In this document: piece after piece, positions 44,717 to 53,579 of the stretch | Position numbering within the stretch: the first letter of the stretch is position 1 | How the letters are laid out: each line of letters begins with the position of its first letter | NCBI GenBank assembly: GCA_023667045.1 | Contig: JAMPAU010000001.1 | Location: 260,314-324,313 of the forward strand | Source: Ruminococcus flavefaciens | GTDB lineage: Bacteria; Bacillota; Clostridia; Oscillospirales; Ruminococcaceae | DNA length: 64,000 nucleotides | Reading direction: 5' to 3' | Notes under the pieces: generated by a model | The model's input: only the letters and a program-made list of their open reading frames with translations | Database searches by the model: none | What the model was told of the DNA's origin: nothing | Made by a program: the position numbers and the translations under genes

Positions 44717-45643
44717 ATGAAAGTAAGCGATTTACAGGAAGAAATCCTGAGATTAAAAAAAGAAACCAATACTGTTATACTCGCACACTGCTATCAGGCA
44801 AGGGAAATTGTCGAGATAGCCGATTTTACCGGAGACAGCTACAAACTTAGCGTTGACGCAAAGAATACCAATGCTGAAAATATCATCTTTTGCGGAGTGC
44901 ATTTTATGGCTGAAACTGCTAAAATCCTTGCACCTCAGAAACGTGTCTTTCTGGCAAACAAAAACGCCGGCTGTCCTATGGCTGAACAGATGGACGCTGA
45001 AATGATTTCCATGCTGAAAGACAAAGAACCCGACCGCACTGTTGTTGCGTATATCAATACAACCGCCTCGCTGAAAACTGTCTGTGATGTGTGCGTTACA
45101 TCATCAAGTGCCTTGAAAATCGTAAGGTCTATTGACAATGACAAGATACTGTTTATTCCGGACTGCAATTTAGGCGATTACGTGAAAAGACAGATTCCGG
45201 AAAAGGATATAAAGTTACTCAACGGCGGTTGTCCTACTCATGCGAGAGTTACTGTCAGCGAAGTGAAAAGGGCAAAGGAAGAACACCCTAACGCATTATT
45301 TCTGGTACACCCCGAATGTACCCCGAAAGTAGTTGAGCTTGCCGACTATGTTGGTTCTACTTCCGGCATTATGGACTATGCTAAAAAGTCTGATGCTAAG
45401 GAGTTTATAATAGGCACGGAAACTTCAATTGCTGAACATCTGCAATATGACTGTCCGGACAAGAAATTCTATCCGATAACTAAAGACATAGTATGTCATA
45501 ACATGAAGCTGACAACTCTGCCGGACGTTTACGCCACATTAAAGGGCATGAACAACGGCGAGGCTTTCGAGATTCTCATGGACGACGAACTTATTACAAA
45601 AGCCGGAAAGTGCATTGACGAAATGATAAGACTTGGCGGTTGA
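44717..45643 (+). CDS. nadA: Quinolinate synthase
   Basis: Fe-S enzyme joining iminoaspartate and dihydroxyacetone phosphate in NAD synthesis. The 308-aa product has AHCYQAREIVEIADFTGDSY near residue 22, NTTASLKTVCDVCVTSSSA near 112 with a cluster Cys, and HPECTPKVVELADYVGST near 194. nadB and nadC are not in this window, so nadA stands apart from the usual cluster. AAAGGAG precedes the ATG; hydE starts one base after its stop. Confidence 0.95.
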   Translation: MKVSDLQEEILRLKKETNTVILAHCYQAREIVEIADFTGDSYKLSVDAKNTNAENIIFCGVHFMAETAKILAPQKRVFLANKNAGCPMAEQMDAEMISMLKDKEPDRTVVAYINTTASLKTVCDVCVTSSSALKIVRSIDNDKILFIPDCNLGDYVKRQIPEKDIKLLNGGCPTHARVTVSEVKRAKEEHPNALFLVHPECTPKVVELADYVGSTSGIMDYAKKSDAKEFIIGTETSIAEHLQYDCPDKKFYPITKDIVCHNMKLTTLPDVYATLKGMNNGEAFEILMDDELITKAGKCIDEMIRLGG

Positions 45644-45644
45644 T

Positions 45645-46673
45645 ATGACCGGATTAATAGAAAAACTCTATCACGAAAAAAATCTTTCAGACAGCGAACT
45701 TAAAACCCTCATTGAAAGCAATGAAGATTCCGGACTTCTTGCGGATTATGCCGACAAGGTACGCCGTGAGCATTACGGCAAAAAAGTATTTCTGCGTGGA
45801 CTGATTGAGATTTCAAGCTACTGCAAAAATGATTGTCTCTACTGCGGAATACGCCGGAGCAACGCCAATGCCGACCGTTACCGACTGAGCCGTGAGGAAA
45901 TATTATCTTGCTGTGAAAACGGCTATAGTCTTGGTTTCCGGACTTTCGTTATGCAGGGCGGTGAGGATTCGTATTTTACAGACGACTTTATGTGTTCATT
46001 GATTTACGAGATAAAGCAGAAATATCCCGACTGTGCGGTAACTCTCTCTCTCGGTGAACGCTCTTACGAGAGTTACAGGCGAATGAAAGAATCCGGTGCA
46101 GACCGTTATTTATTACGGCACGAGACAGCATCGCCGGAACTGTACAGCAGACTGCACCCTCCGGAGATGAGTTTGAAAAATCGCATTGAATGCTTATATA
46201 ATCTCCGTTCACTCGGCTATCAGGTGGGAGCAGGTTTTATGGTGGGAGTGCCTTTTCAGACCACTGAAAACCTCATTGAAGACTTGCGTTTTCTACAGGA
46301 TTTAAAGCCCCATATGATTGGAATAGGACCTTTTGTACCTCACCACGATACGCCTTTTGCGGACAGAAAGGGCGGTACTCTCGGACTTACTCTCAGACTT
46401 CTCGGCATACTCCGGCTTATGTTTCCGAAAGTTCTTCTTCCGGCTACAACTGCTCTTGGTACTATTTCGCTGGACGGTCGTGAACTCGGCATTAAGACAG
46501 GCTGTAATGTTATTATGCCTAATCTTTCGCCGATAAATGTAAGAAAAAAATACGACCTTTACGACAACAAAATCTGTATCGGCGAGGAGTCGGCAGAGTG
46601 TAGGATTTGTCTGCAAAGACGTATAGAGGGCATAGGTTATGAAATTTCGTCGGAACGTGGCGACGCTCTTTAA
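45645..46673 (+). CDS. hydE: [FeFe]-hydrogenase maturase HydE (radical SAM)
   Basis: A 342-aa radical SAM protein with the cluster motif CKNDCLYCGI near residue 63, FRTFVMQGGEDSYFTD, LRHETASPELYSRLHP and GIGPFVPHHDTPF, all typical of HydE. The ATG at 45645 is used; a TTG 12 bases earlier lies inside nadA. HydE helps build the H-cluster dithiolate/Fe(CN)(CO)2 unit with HydF and HydG, neither of which is here. It shows the organism probably makes an [FeFe] hydrogenase. A terminator follows. Confidence 0.92.
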   Translation: MTGLIEKLYHEKNLSDSELKTLIESNEDSGLLADYADKVRREHYGKKVFLRGLIEISSYCKNDCLYCGIRRSNANADRYRLSREEILSCCENGYSLGFRTFVMQGGEDSYFTDDFMCSLIYEIKQKYPDCAVTLSLGERSYESYRRMKESGADRYLLRHETASPELYSRLHPPEMSLKNRIECLYNLRSLGYQVGAGFMVGVPFQTTENLIEDLRFLQDLKPHMIGIGPFVPHHDTPFADRKGGTLGLTLRLLGILRLMFPKVLLPATTALGTISLDGRELGIKTGCNVIMPNLSPINVRKKYDLYDNKICIGEESAECRICLQRRIEGIGYEISSERGDAL

Positions 46674-46677
46674 TAAA

Positions 46678-46712
46678 AAAAGGACAGTTTGTAAAAGAAC
46701 TGTCCTTTTTGG
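46678..46712. terminator. Terminator at the end of the branched-chain/nadA/hydE operon
   Basis: AAAGGACAGTT pairs with AACTGTCCTTT around TGTAAAAG, followed by T-runs; the A-run on the other side lets it act on the convergent gene ending at 46725. Confidence 0.88.
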
Positions 46713-46724
46713 TTTTTTATGTTT

Positions 46725-47678
46725 TTATGATAATGTAAGTGTTTCGGATAAGTATTCTGTATTTCCAAATAATCCGGTAACTTCTACTGAAACATCAGAC
46801 ATATCAGATATATGGTATCCTTCACGTATAGTAATAGTAACACCAGGTTGTATTTTATTCATAATATCTTCACTTGTTATATCGTCACAGCCAAAAACGT
46901 TCGAATCGCACTCAATGCCGTTTTGGAAAACTGTATCATCAAACAGATAAATAAAGGCTTCTGCATCGTCTTCACCGTTGTAGAATTCATACTCTATTAT
47001 AAGAACGTCTTTGTCTTCGTAGTCTTTTGTTAAGTAGTGGTTAGTGATTTTGAGAGAAGTTTCGAGTGATTCATCAACAGAAATTACTGTACCCTCACCG
47101 CCACCGAGTTCAATTATTTCATCAAGAAGTTTATTGTATCCCCATGTATCTGTTACCACAACGTTTGCATTTGTCATATCTTGTAAAATATATCCTACTT
47201 TAAGATTATATGTAGTACCTGACTGAACATCATTCATTTGTTGTTGGGAATCAATTTCGTCACATCCGATAACCATTGAACTGCATTCTATACCGTTCTG
47301 ATAAACTTTATCCTGAACAGCAAAAGAGAATGAAGTAGCATCGTCATCTGTATTAGTCCATGCATATTCTATTATCAGTATGTCTTTTCCCTCATAGTCT
47401 TTGCTTATGGAGTGAGAGACGATTGAGATATTACTTTCTTTGGTAGGTGTTTCAGATTCTTCAGACGGGATTTCCTCTGATGTTGTTTCAGTTGGAATGT
47501 CTGCAACAGATGATTCAGTTGGTGAAGTTTCAGTGTTGTTGTCTTCTACTGTTGAGACTGAAGTTTCGGAAGACGATTGGTCTGTAGAATTATCTCCACA
47601 ACCTGTTGAAACAGCCATAGTCATGATTGAAAGTATTGCTATAAAACATGACAACTTTCTATAAACTGATTTTTTCAC
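46725..47678 (-). CDS. Lipoprotein with two DUF5067-like domains
   Basis: A 317-aa lipoprotein: signal helix (about 8-25), lipobox VSTGC with the modified Cys at 27, a Ser/Thr/Glu linker to about 85, then two copies of one beta domain. Copy one is about 87-195 (SISKDYEGKDILIIEYAWTN) and copy two about 210-317 (YLTKDYEDKDVLIIEYEFYN); both also share YQNGIEC/FQNGIEC and GCD-I. The start is GTG 47678 with GGAG upstream; the ATG two bases earlier is out of frame. Surface role unknown. Confidence 0.8.
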   Translation of the reverse strand: MKKSVYRKLSCFIAILSIMTMAVSTGCGDNSTDQSSSETSVSTVEDNNTETSPTESSVADIPTETTSEEIPSEESETPTKESNISIVSHSISKDYEGKDILIIEYAWTNTDDDATSFSFAVQDKVYQNGIECSSMVIGCDEIDSQQQMNDVQSGTTYNLKVGYILQDMTNANVVVTDTWGYNKLLDEIIELGGGEGTVISVDESLETSLKITNHYLTKDYEDKDVLIIEYEFYNGEDDAEAFIYLFDDTVFQNGIECDSNVFGCDDITSEDIMNKIQPGVTITIREGYHISDMSDVSVEVTGLFGNTEYLSETLTLS

Positions 47679-47713
47679 ATTAAACTCTCCTTATTATTTT
47701 AATTACAATATAT

Positions 47714-47742
47714 ATTATACAACATTATAGTTCATTTGTCAA
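47714..47742 (-). promoter_or_regulatory. Promoter of the DUF5067 lipoprotein
   Basis: The minus strand has TTGACA, a 17-nt spacer and TATAAT. It sits directly next to the terminator of the upstream gene. Confidence 0.82.
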
Positions 47743-47743
47743 T

Positions 47744-47784
47744 ATAAAAAATGCTCCCAATCCGAAAAAAGATTGAGAGCATTT
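47744..47784 (-). terminator. Terminator of the Ig-like membrane protein gene
   Basis: On the minus strand AATGCTCTCAATC pairs with GATTGGGAGCATT (one G-U pair) and is followed by TTTTTATAT, four bases after the stop codon. Confidence 0.85.
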
Positions 47785-47787
47785 ATT

Positions 47788-48561
47788 TTAAGTTTGTATA
47801 CCGTCTTCATAGCCGTTGTTGTCCGGATTAATCTGCTGTGACTGGTCGTCCTGCTGATTCTGATTCTCTTGATAATTCTGGGTATCTTGATAGCCCTGTG
47901 TATCCTGATAGCTTTGACCGCCTTGATTTTCCTGTGGGTCTTGATAGTTCTGACCGTCTTGATTTCCCTGTTCATCGGGAATATTCATATCCTGCTGATT
48001 TTCAACTGGTGTTTCCGGTACTGCCGGAGTTTCAGCACCTGCAACGGTTACTTTAATCTGTACTTCAATATCTGGGTTGTTGTCAAATTTAAGAAGAACA
48101 TAGCATTCGCCGGCATTCATAGCTGTAATGTTTCCCATACTGTCAACTGTAGCGATATTAGTATCAGTGCTTTCCCAGATTTCATTTTCCTCAGCACAGC
48201 CTTCTGGATAGCCGTATATATATGGCATATCGCTTTCGCCGACTGCGAGGTTTATTTCACGTGTTGAAAGCTGTACCTGAGCGGAAAGTTCTTGGTTGAT
48301 AGTCGGAACTGGTATAGTAGTGGTAGGCGGTTCTGTAGGTGGTTCTGTAGGCGGTTCAGTTTCGGTAGTAGTAGTGGTGGTAGTAGAAGAAGTAGTTTTT
48401 TCGTTATCAGGCTTTGTTGATTTGTCGGTGCAGGCATTTGCAATAAGAATAATAAATATAAGTACAATTAATGCAATGACTGCGAGTGCGGTTAGCTGTC
48501 TTTGTCTTAAAACTTTTTTTGTAACCTTTTTACGTGGTTTTCCGGAATTATTATTATCCAT
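47788..48561 (-). CDS. Membrane-anchored surface protein with BIG2-type Ig-like domain and Gln/Asn-rich tail
   Basis: A 257-aa protein: a basic cytoplasmic start (KPRKKVTKKVLRQRQ), one transmembrane helix (about 24-42), a Thr-rich and then EPPTEPPTEPP linker, an Ig-like group 2 domain (about 88-180; LSTREINLAVGES, IWESTDTNIATVDSMGNITAMNAGECYV), and a tail with repeated YQDTQ/YQENQ units. ATG 48561 follows AAAGGG; the frame is open to 48603 without a site. BIG2 domains act as adhesion or structural modules on cell surfaces. Partner unknown. Confidence 0.8.
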   Translation of the reverse strand: MDNNNSGKPRKKVTKKVLRQRQLTALAVIALIVLIFIILIANACTDKSTKPDNEKTTSSTTTTTTTETEPPTEPPTEPPTTTIPVPTINQELSAQVQLSTREINLAVGESDMPYIYGYPEGCAEENEIWESTDTNIATVDSMGNITAMNAGECYVLLKFDNNPDIEVQIKVTVAGAETPAVPETPVENQQDMNIPDEQGNQDGQNYQDPQENQGGQSYQDTQGYQDTQNYQENQNQQDDQSQQINPDNNGYEDGIQT

Positions 48562-48674
48562 TTTTAGAATCCCTTTCTTTGAATTGTGATACTTGACGGA
48601 CATAAGCCGTATGATAAATAGTTTTTCTTGGGAAAATCCCGAACGTTCTGTACATGGAAAAGTACCTTGAATAC

Positions 48675-48703
48675 ATTATAGCACAGTGTGGAAGAAATGT
48701 CAC
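48675..48703 (-). promoter_or_regulatory. Promoter of the Ig-like membrane protein
   Basis: The minus strand has GTGACA, a 17-nt spacer and TATAAT, leaving a leader of about 110 bases. The stretch 48704-48876 is AT-rich and contains no gene I can support. Confidence 0.65.
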
Positions 48704-48876
48704 GTACTTTTGAAAAAATTCCGCACATTGCCATATATTCAACATAATTTTTGTCATTTTTTGCCAATAAAAACGAACATACATTCTTTATCATAATTTC
48801 TTTTAAAAGGAATTTAACGTTTTTAATCATTAACAGTATATTAATTATAATATTATTACTTTACCTGTTAATTATT

Positions 48877-51273
48877 TTATCTCCAAAATTCAATAAGCTC
48901 ATGGAATTTGCTTGTGATTATCGGATAGTCATATTCTGCAAATGCGAAAGTAAATATCTGTGGAATATTTACAATAAGCGAGGCGACTAATGAAAATGCC
49001 ATGAAATACTTGAATAATTTTTTAAGGGTTGTATTCTTTGAAGTCTGATACAGGAAAAACAGAACTGCTAAAGCCCCCATTAATATCTGCCATGAGAAGT
49101 CCGCTACATAGCGTACAGCATAACCGCTTTCCCATATTGAACAGATTATTACAACAGGCATTATCACACATGGAAGTCCTATAACTGCAATTGACCAGAG
49201 CCTTGATTTTCTGTCGGGAAGTCTTTTCAGAGCCTTTCCGGTGAGCAGATAAGCAAATACGGGCAGTGCAAGCCATACTATACCGGAAGTCTGTCCGGAA
49301 TCCTTAAAGTAGTAGCCGTTTGCACGGAAGTATGTGAACCATGTTTCAACATACGGATAGTCGGCTTTTATTGTCGGGAACTGGAAAAGATAACCAAAAA
49401 GTCCAATAAGCATAAAGAGAGTATGATATTCAGCGTCAACAAAGTCGTTGATTGTAAGTGAATACTGTATACCGAAATCAAGCGGAGAACCGAATCTTAC
49501 ATAGTTGTAAATCATCTGCACCAAGCCTAAAACCACAAACGGTATCAATGCACATACAAGATATGCTATACGGCGTTTTTTCTTTATCTGCACAATGCCT
49601 TCTTCGTCCTTTACTTCGGCAGACTTGCTGAATCCTATCGCATAGTATACGCACGCACATATTGAATATACCGCAAGGGTAGGACGGCACAGTACCGCTG
49701 TGGCAAGGAAAAGCGATGCAAGAGTTACCTTAGGCAGTGAAGTTTTTCCTTTGCTTATGACATTTGATGATATAAGGAAGTATGCTCCGAGCGTGACAAA
49801 TGCAAAGCCGGAAGAAATGGATATTTCATAGAAAAGAGGTCGTCCTACACTGAACCATATACCGCATACTGTCATAATCATAATCAGTCCGGCAATATAA
49901 CAGCCTGATGGTATGTTTCTGAACCAGCGTTTTATTATGGCATTGTATGTCAGAACAAGGAATATAATACCTATTACTGCAAAAATCATTACCGCTATAT
50001 CTGTAGGGAAAAAGTATTCAGTAATCATATGATACGGCAGGAAAAGCAGTATAACAGGTGCTATTCCGTAATATGAGTAATATTTTCCGTTGTAGAATAC
50101 ATGGTCCCATGCTGTGTATACATTTTCAGCACTTCGCAAGTTGGAATCATATGGGTCTTCCATTTCGAGAAGTCTTTCTGACGGCTCTTGCAGGAGTGAG
50201 ACCTGTTTATTCTCAAATGCAAGAACAAGCTCCTCTGAAATCTGATTGCCGGATTTCTGCTTGAAATAGTCTTCAGAGTCTGCCGGAATCCTTGCAATAG
50301 TCATACCTACTGCAATAAGCACTGCCGTTACAGTGATGATATATGATGTAAGGTTGCAGAAAGTCTTGTTTTTTCTGTACTCTTTGTTGAGGAATGCCGA
50401 GAATATTATTGCATATGCAAGTGTTGAGACAATTAATATAATAAGCATTCTGAGAACAGATATTTCAAAAGGCACAGGGGCGTTTAGTTCTATTGAGGCG
50501 ATAGTGAAAAAGTCGCTGTTTTCTTCTCCGCTGAAATGAAACTGTAGCTTTTCCACATCTCCGGAAAGCAGAAACGTTATATATGAAGTACTTTCATTTT
50601 CCGGAACTATTTCAGCAGTGACTATGCCGTTTCGGTAAACAGAAGAAGTATCGTCTGCTATATCGACGTTTACTTTAAGTCTGTGCGGACTTACGCTTGA
50701 AGACGCAACGTTTACACGCACAGTACCTACTTTTTTGCCTATATCAAGAAACTCTATAGCAGAATCTGCCGTGCCGGAGACTGTGAGATTTCCTGTTTCG
50801 GCTTCAATTTCAGTATTTTCGCTTGTCACTGTACCCTGTGATGTGGTAAGAAGTGAGTGTTTATAGTCGCCGAAAAAAATTCTGTATGACGGCATCTGAA
50901 ATACAATAAGCTCAATCAGAGCGGTTATCGCAAGCATTTTCCCGAAAAACTTTATAGTTCCCGACGGAATTATTGTTCTTATGATACTGCATATTCTTTC
51001 AATCAGAAGTACAGCACCGATTACGACAAATCCGCCGTGAAGTATTCCGGTTTTCAGCAGACCCGTTATATCTGCTATTCCTATAAGCAATGCAAATACA
51101 GTGCATATATTCACGAAAATATCAGTTTTTGACGAGTTGAGTTTTTTCAGAATTATTTTTCCGGCAGAAATATTTTCGCCGGAAATTTTTTCTGAAACTG
51201 TTGTTTTCGTAAGCATTGACGATACGACAATCATTATTATAATTTCTGCAAAAAAAAGTAATTTAATCATCAT
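48877..51273 (-). CDS. Large polytopic membrane protein, possible GT-C glycosyltransferase
   Basis: A 798-aa protein. Two to four helices in the first 130 residues are followed by a beta-rich extracytoplasmic domain (about 135-270) and ten or more further helices. The segment AWDHVFYNGKYYSYYGIAPVILLFLP recalls GT-C or mannosyltransferase-like membrane proteins, but no catalytic motif is certain. ATG 51273 (MMIKLL) is preferred, with AAAGGA 8 nt upstream; the frame is open to 51330, over a hairpin. It is behind the solute-binding gene in the same direction. Activity unproven. Confidence 0.68.
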   Translation of the reverse strand: MMIKLLFFAEIIIMIVVSSMLTKTTVSEKISGENISAGKIILKKLNSSKTDIFVNICTVFALLIGIADITGLLKTGILHGGFVVIGAVLLIERICSIIRTIIPSGTIKFFGKMLAITALIELIVFQMPSYRIFFGDYKHSLLTTSQGTVTSENTEIEAETGNLTVSGTADSAIEFLDIGKKVGTVRVNVASSSVSPHRLKVNVDIADDTSSVYRNGIVTAEIVPENESTSYITFLLSGDVEKLQFHFSGEENSDFFTIASIELNAPVPFEISVLRMLIILIVSTLAYAIIFSAFLNKEYRKNKTFCNLTSYIITVTAVLIAVGMTIARIPADSEDYFKQKSGNQISEELVLAFENKQVSLLQEPSERLLEMEDPYDSNLRSAENVYTAWDHVFYNGKYYSYYGIAPVILLFLPYHMITEYFFPTDIAVMIFAVIGIIFLVLTYNAIIKRWFRNIPSGCYIAGLIMIMTVCGIWFSVGRPLFYEISISSGFAFVTLGAYFLISSNVISKGKTSLPKVTLASLFLATAVLCRPTLAVYSICACVYYAIGFSKSAEVKDEEGIVQIKKKRRIAYLVCALIPFVVLGLVQMIYNYVRFGSPLDFGIQYSLTINDFVDAEYHTLFMLIGLFGYLFQFPTIKADYPYVETWFTYFRANGYYFKDSGQTSGIVWLALPVFAYLLTGKALKRLPDRKSRLWSIAVIGLPCVIMPVVIICSIWESGYAVRYVADFSWQILMGALAVLFFLYQTSKNTTLKKLFKYFMAFSLVASLIVNIPQIFTFAFAEYDYPIITSKFHELIEFWR

Positions 51274-51302
51274 AATTTTTCCTTTCCTGTTGTGCATAAT
51301 AT

Positions 51303-51330
51303 ATGGGACAACTTTTTTATGCTGTCCCAT
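51303..51330. other. Hairpin between the solute-binding and membrane-protein genes
   Basis: ATGGGACA and TGTCCCAT pair around ACTTTTTTATGC. No T-run follows on the minus strand, so it may process or stabilise mRNA rather than end it. Confidence 0.55.
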
Positions 51331-51342
51331 TACGGCTGTATA

Positions 51343-52770
51343 TCACCAGTATTCCTGAAGCACTTCCTTGATTATATCAGAACATGAGTTACGCAGATTT
51401 TTCCAGTCAGTTTCAGAACCTCCGTTTATAAGGAATGTATTTGAGATACTTTCCATTACACCGCCAGAGCCGGAAAGCCTGTCTCCCATACCGGATATGT
51501 AGTCATAAACCGGAGTTACTTTTTCGAGGTCAATAAATTCCTGTAAAGCGTCATACTGTTCTTCTGTTATGTAGCTTTTCACAGTACCGTTTGAAGAAGT
51601 TTCCGGAATAAGAGCGTATTCCTTAGCACCCTGTTTGTATTCCTCCTGAGTGGAGGCTATTCTTTCGCACTGTATGTATGTGGCTACTGCGTCGCCTTTT
51701 CTGGAATTTCTGACAAGCATTTTAGCGTTGAAGTCGCACATAATGTAATTTCCGTCAGTATCGGGAGACTTAGGCACAGGAACAACCATCAAATCCATAT
51801 CCGGATTTTTTACATTTGAAGTACCGAGTGTCCAGCTGTCATATACGAAAAAAAGCGTATCAGAGGTGTAATATTCATTCCAGTATGAAGAATACAGAGA
51901 CTTTTCATTTATATCCTGCATAAAAAGCTCCGCTGTACGAATCTTTGCGTTATTGATATTATTGACAAGTTTTCCGTTTTTATAATCAATAACCCTGCTT
52001 CCTGTCGAGTGTATAAGAGCGTTTCCTAAATCACCTCTTACAGCATGATTTCCGGTTTTTTTCCTGTACTTTTCAGAGAGTTCAATAAAGGAATCCCAGT
52101 CCCACTTGCCTTTCTTGTAAAGTTCGTAAGGGTCGTCGAGCTTGTTGTCCTTTATTATCTTACGGCTGTATGTCATAACGGTAGGGTTTGACAGCGAGTA
52201 TGGAATAACATAGTGTTTGCCGTTGTATTCGAGGGAATCAATAACATCTTCCATATCTTCCCATATGCCGTAGTTGAATCCCATAGACCGAAAGTAAGGG
52301 TCAAGGGGCTGATACTGTTTGCTTAGTACTCCCTTTGGAAAATCGCTCGGCTCATACTCAAACATATCAACTTCTTCTCCGGCAAGAAGCATTGACGAGA
52401 GAGTAGTGAATTTATTTCTTGCAGAAGTAGATACATATTTTATTTTTCCGCCATAAACGTCTTCAAAGAGCGAAAGTGCTACAGAGCGGTTGGCATTTTC
52501 CGTCGGGTTAAGGTCGTAATCAGAGAGCCACACTATTTCTGTTCCGCTTATATCAACAGGGTCTTCAAGAGGCACAGGTTCGGGGGGAGAAGTAGTAGTT
52601 TCTGTAGTTTCCGGTATTGTCGTTGTTGGTTCTGTTATCTGTACGGAAGTTGTCTCAAGGATTGAAAGACTTCCGGTTTTGTGGCTTTTGTCTGCACTGC
52701 ATGAAACTGCTGAGGTCACCGCCGATATTACGGCGATAATTTCCGCAAGCATTTTCTTTGGATTATTCAT
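51343..52770 (-). CDS. Extracellular solute-binding lipoprotein (ABC sugar-binding type)
   Basis: A 475-aa protein with a signal helix and lipobox AVSC (Cys near residue 24), a Thr/Pro linker to about 70, then a family 1 solute-binding fold: EIVWLSDYD, FEDVYGGKIKYVSTS, LLAGEEVDMFEYEP, then GKHYVIPYSLSNPTVMTYSRK near 180. It lacks neighbouring ABC permease or ATPase genes, so it either serves a distant transporter or has become a sensor or binding protein. AAAGGAG precedes the ATG. Confidence 0.82.
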   Translation of the reverse strand: MNNPKKMLAEIIAVISAVTSAVSCSADKSHKTGSLSILETTSVQITEPTTTIPETTETTTSPPEPVPLEDPVDISGTEIVWLSDYDLNPTENANRSVALSLFEDVYGGKIKYVSTSARNKFTTLSSMLLAGEEVDMFEYEPSDFPKGVLSKQYQPLDPYFRSMGFNYGIWEDMEDVIDSLEYNGKHYVIPYSLSNPTVMTYSRKIIKDNKLDDPYELYKKGKWDWDSFIELSEKYRKKTGNHAVRGDLGNALIHSTGSRVIDYKNGKLVNNINNAKIRTAELFMQDINEKSLYSSYWNEYYTSDTLFFVYDSWTLGTSNVKNPDMDLMVVPVPKSPDTDGNYIMCDFNAKMLVRNSRKGDAVATYIQCERIASTQEEYKQGAKEYALIPETSSNGTVKSYITEEQYDALQEFIDLEKVTPVYDYISGMGDRLSGSGGVMESISNTFLINGGSETDWKNLRNSCSDIIKEVLQEYW

Positions 52771-52808
52771 TTTCAGAAGCTCCTTTATTTTTCTGTGAAA
52801 CTGATTTA

Positions 52809-52838
52809 ATTATACATTATATTTTGCATATGTGTCAA
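52809..52838 (-). promoter_or_regulatory. Promoter of the solute-binding gene
   Basis: The minus strand has TTGACA, an 18-nt spacer and TATAAT. It is divergent from the rimP promoter, about 48 bp away. Confidence 0.75.
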
Positions 52839-52885
52839 GTATTTTGTAAAATATAAGATTCTGAAAAGAAATTTTCTGAAAAGAC

Positions 52886-52914
52886 TTGATTTTTACAGAA
52901 AGTCGTGATATAAT
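52886..52914 (+). promoter_or_regulatory. Promoter of the rimP-nusA-infB operon
   Basis: TTGATT, a 17-nt spacer and TATAAT. Transcription should begin near 52921. Confidence 0.82.
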
Positions 52915-52936
52915 AGAATATGGTAATAGCTAACCT

Positions 52937-52970
52937 AAAGACCGGATATATCCGGTCTTTCGTTTATTTA
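52937..52970 (+). terminator. Promoter-proximal terminator/attenuator in the rimP leader
   Basis: AAAGACCGGAT and ATCCGGTCTTT form an 11-bp stem with an AT loop, followed by CGTTTATTTATTTG. It begins only about 16 bases after the expected start of transcription, so it would release an RNA of about 50 bases unless bypassed. From 52971 to 53105 there is untranslated leader with no clear second promoter. Confidence 0.7.
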
Positions 52971-53105
52971 TTTGACTGTCATAACGGGATTTTCTCTCAC
53001 CTCAAAAATTATTTTCGTTGAATGCGACATAAAATTCCGGCAAAATTTGTAAAAATTGCACAAACATGGCAGTGCTTTTAATCTTATGAAAGGAGATGAT
53101 ATTTA

Positions 53106-53579
53106 ATGAAGTTCAAAAAATTTGGTGCTACTGAGCAGAAAGTTTACGACCTTGTAAAACCGATAACCGACGAACTCGGCTACTACCTCTGGGACGTTTG
53201 TTACGAAAAAGAAGGTGCAGTCTGGCATCTCTGCATATTCATTGACAGCGATGAGGGTATTACCATTGACGACTGTGAAAGAGCTACTGCTCCCATAAAT
53301 GACATCATGGACGAAAAAGACCCCATAGCACAGAGCTATATGCTTGAAGTTGGTTCGGCTGGTCTTGAAAGAGAACTCGTCAAGGAAGAACATTTTGAAG
53401 TGTGCGAGGGCGATACGGTCAGAATACGCTTTATAAGAAACATCGACGGCGAAAAGGAAATTGTCGCTGTGCTTTCGGGTGCGGACAAGGACGGCGTTTC
53501 TGTTATTATGGAAGACGGAAACGAAAAGAAAATACCGCTTGCGGATATTGCATTTGTCAAGCTGTATTTTGAAATTTAG
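53106..53579 (+). CDS. rimP: Ribosome maturation factor RimP
   Basis: A 157-aa protein with LVKPITDELGYYLWDVCYEKEG near residue 17 and LEVGSAGLERELVKEEHF near 80 (the usual VSSPGLDRPL motif, here GSAGLERE), and the C-terminal SH3-like domain. It aids 30S subunit assembly. AAAGGAG precedes the ATG. First gene of the translation operon. Confidence 0.95.
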   Translation: MKFKKFGATEQKVYDLVKPITDELGYYLWDVCYEKEGAVWHLCIFIDSDEGITIDDCERATAPINDIMDEKDPIAQSYMLEVGSAGLERELVKEEHFEVCEGDTVRIRFIRNIDGEKEIVAVLSGADKDGVSVIMEDGNEKKIPLADIAFVKLYFEI

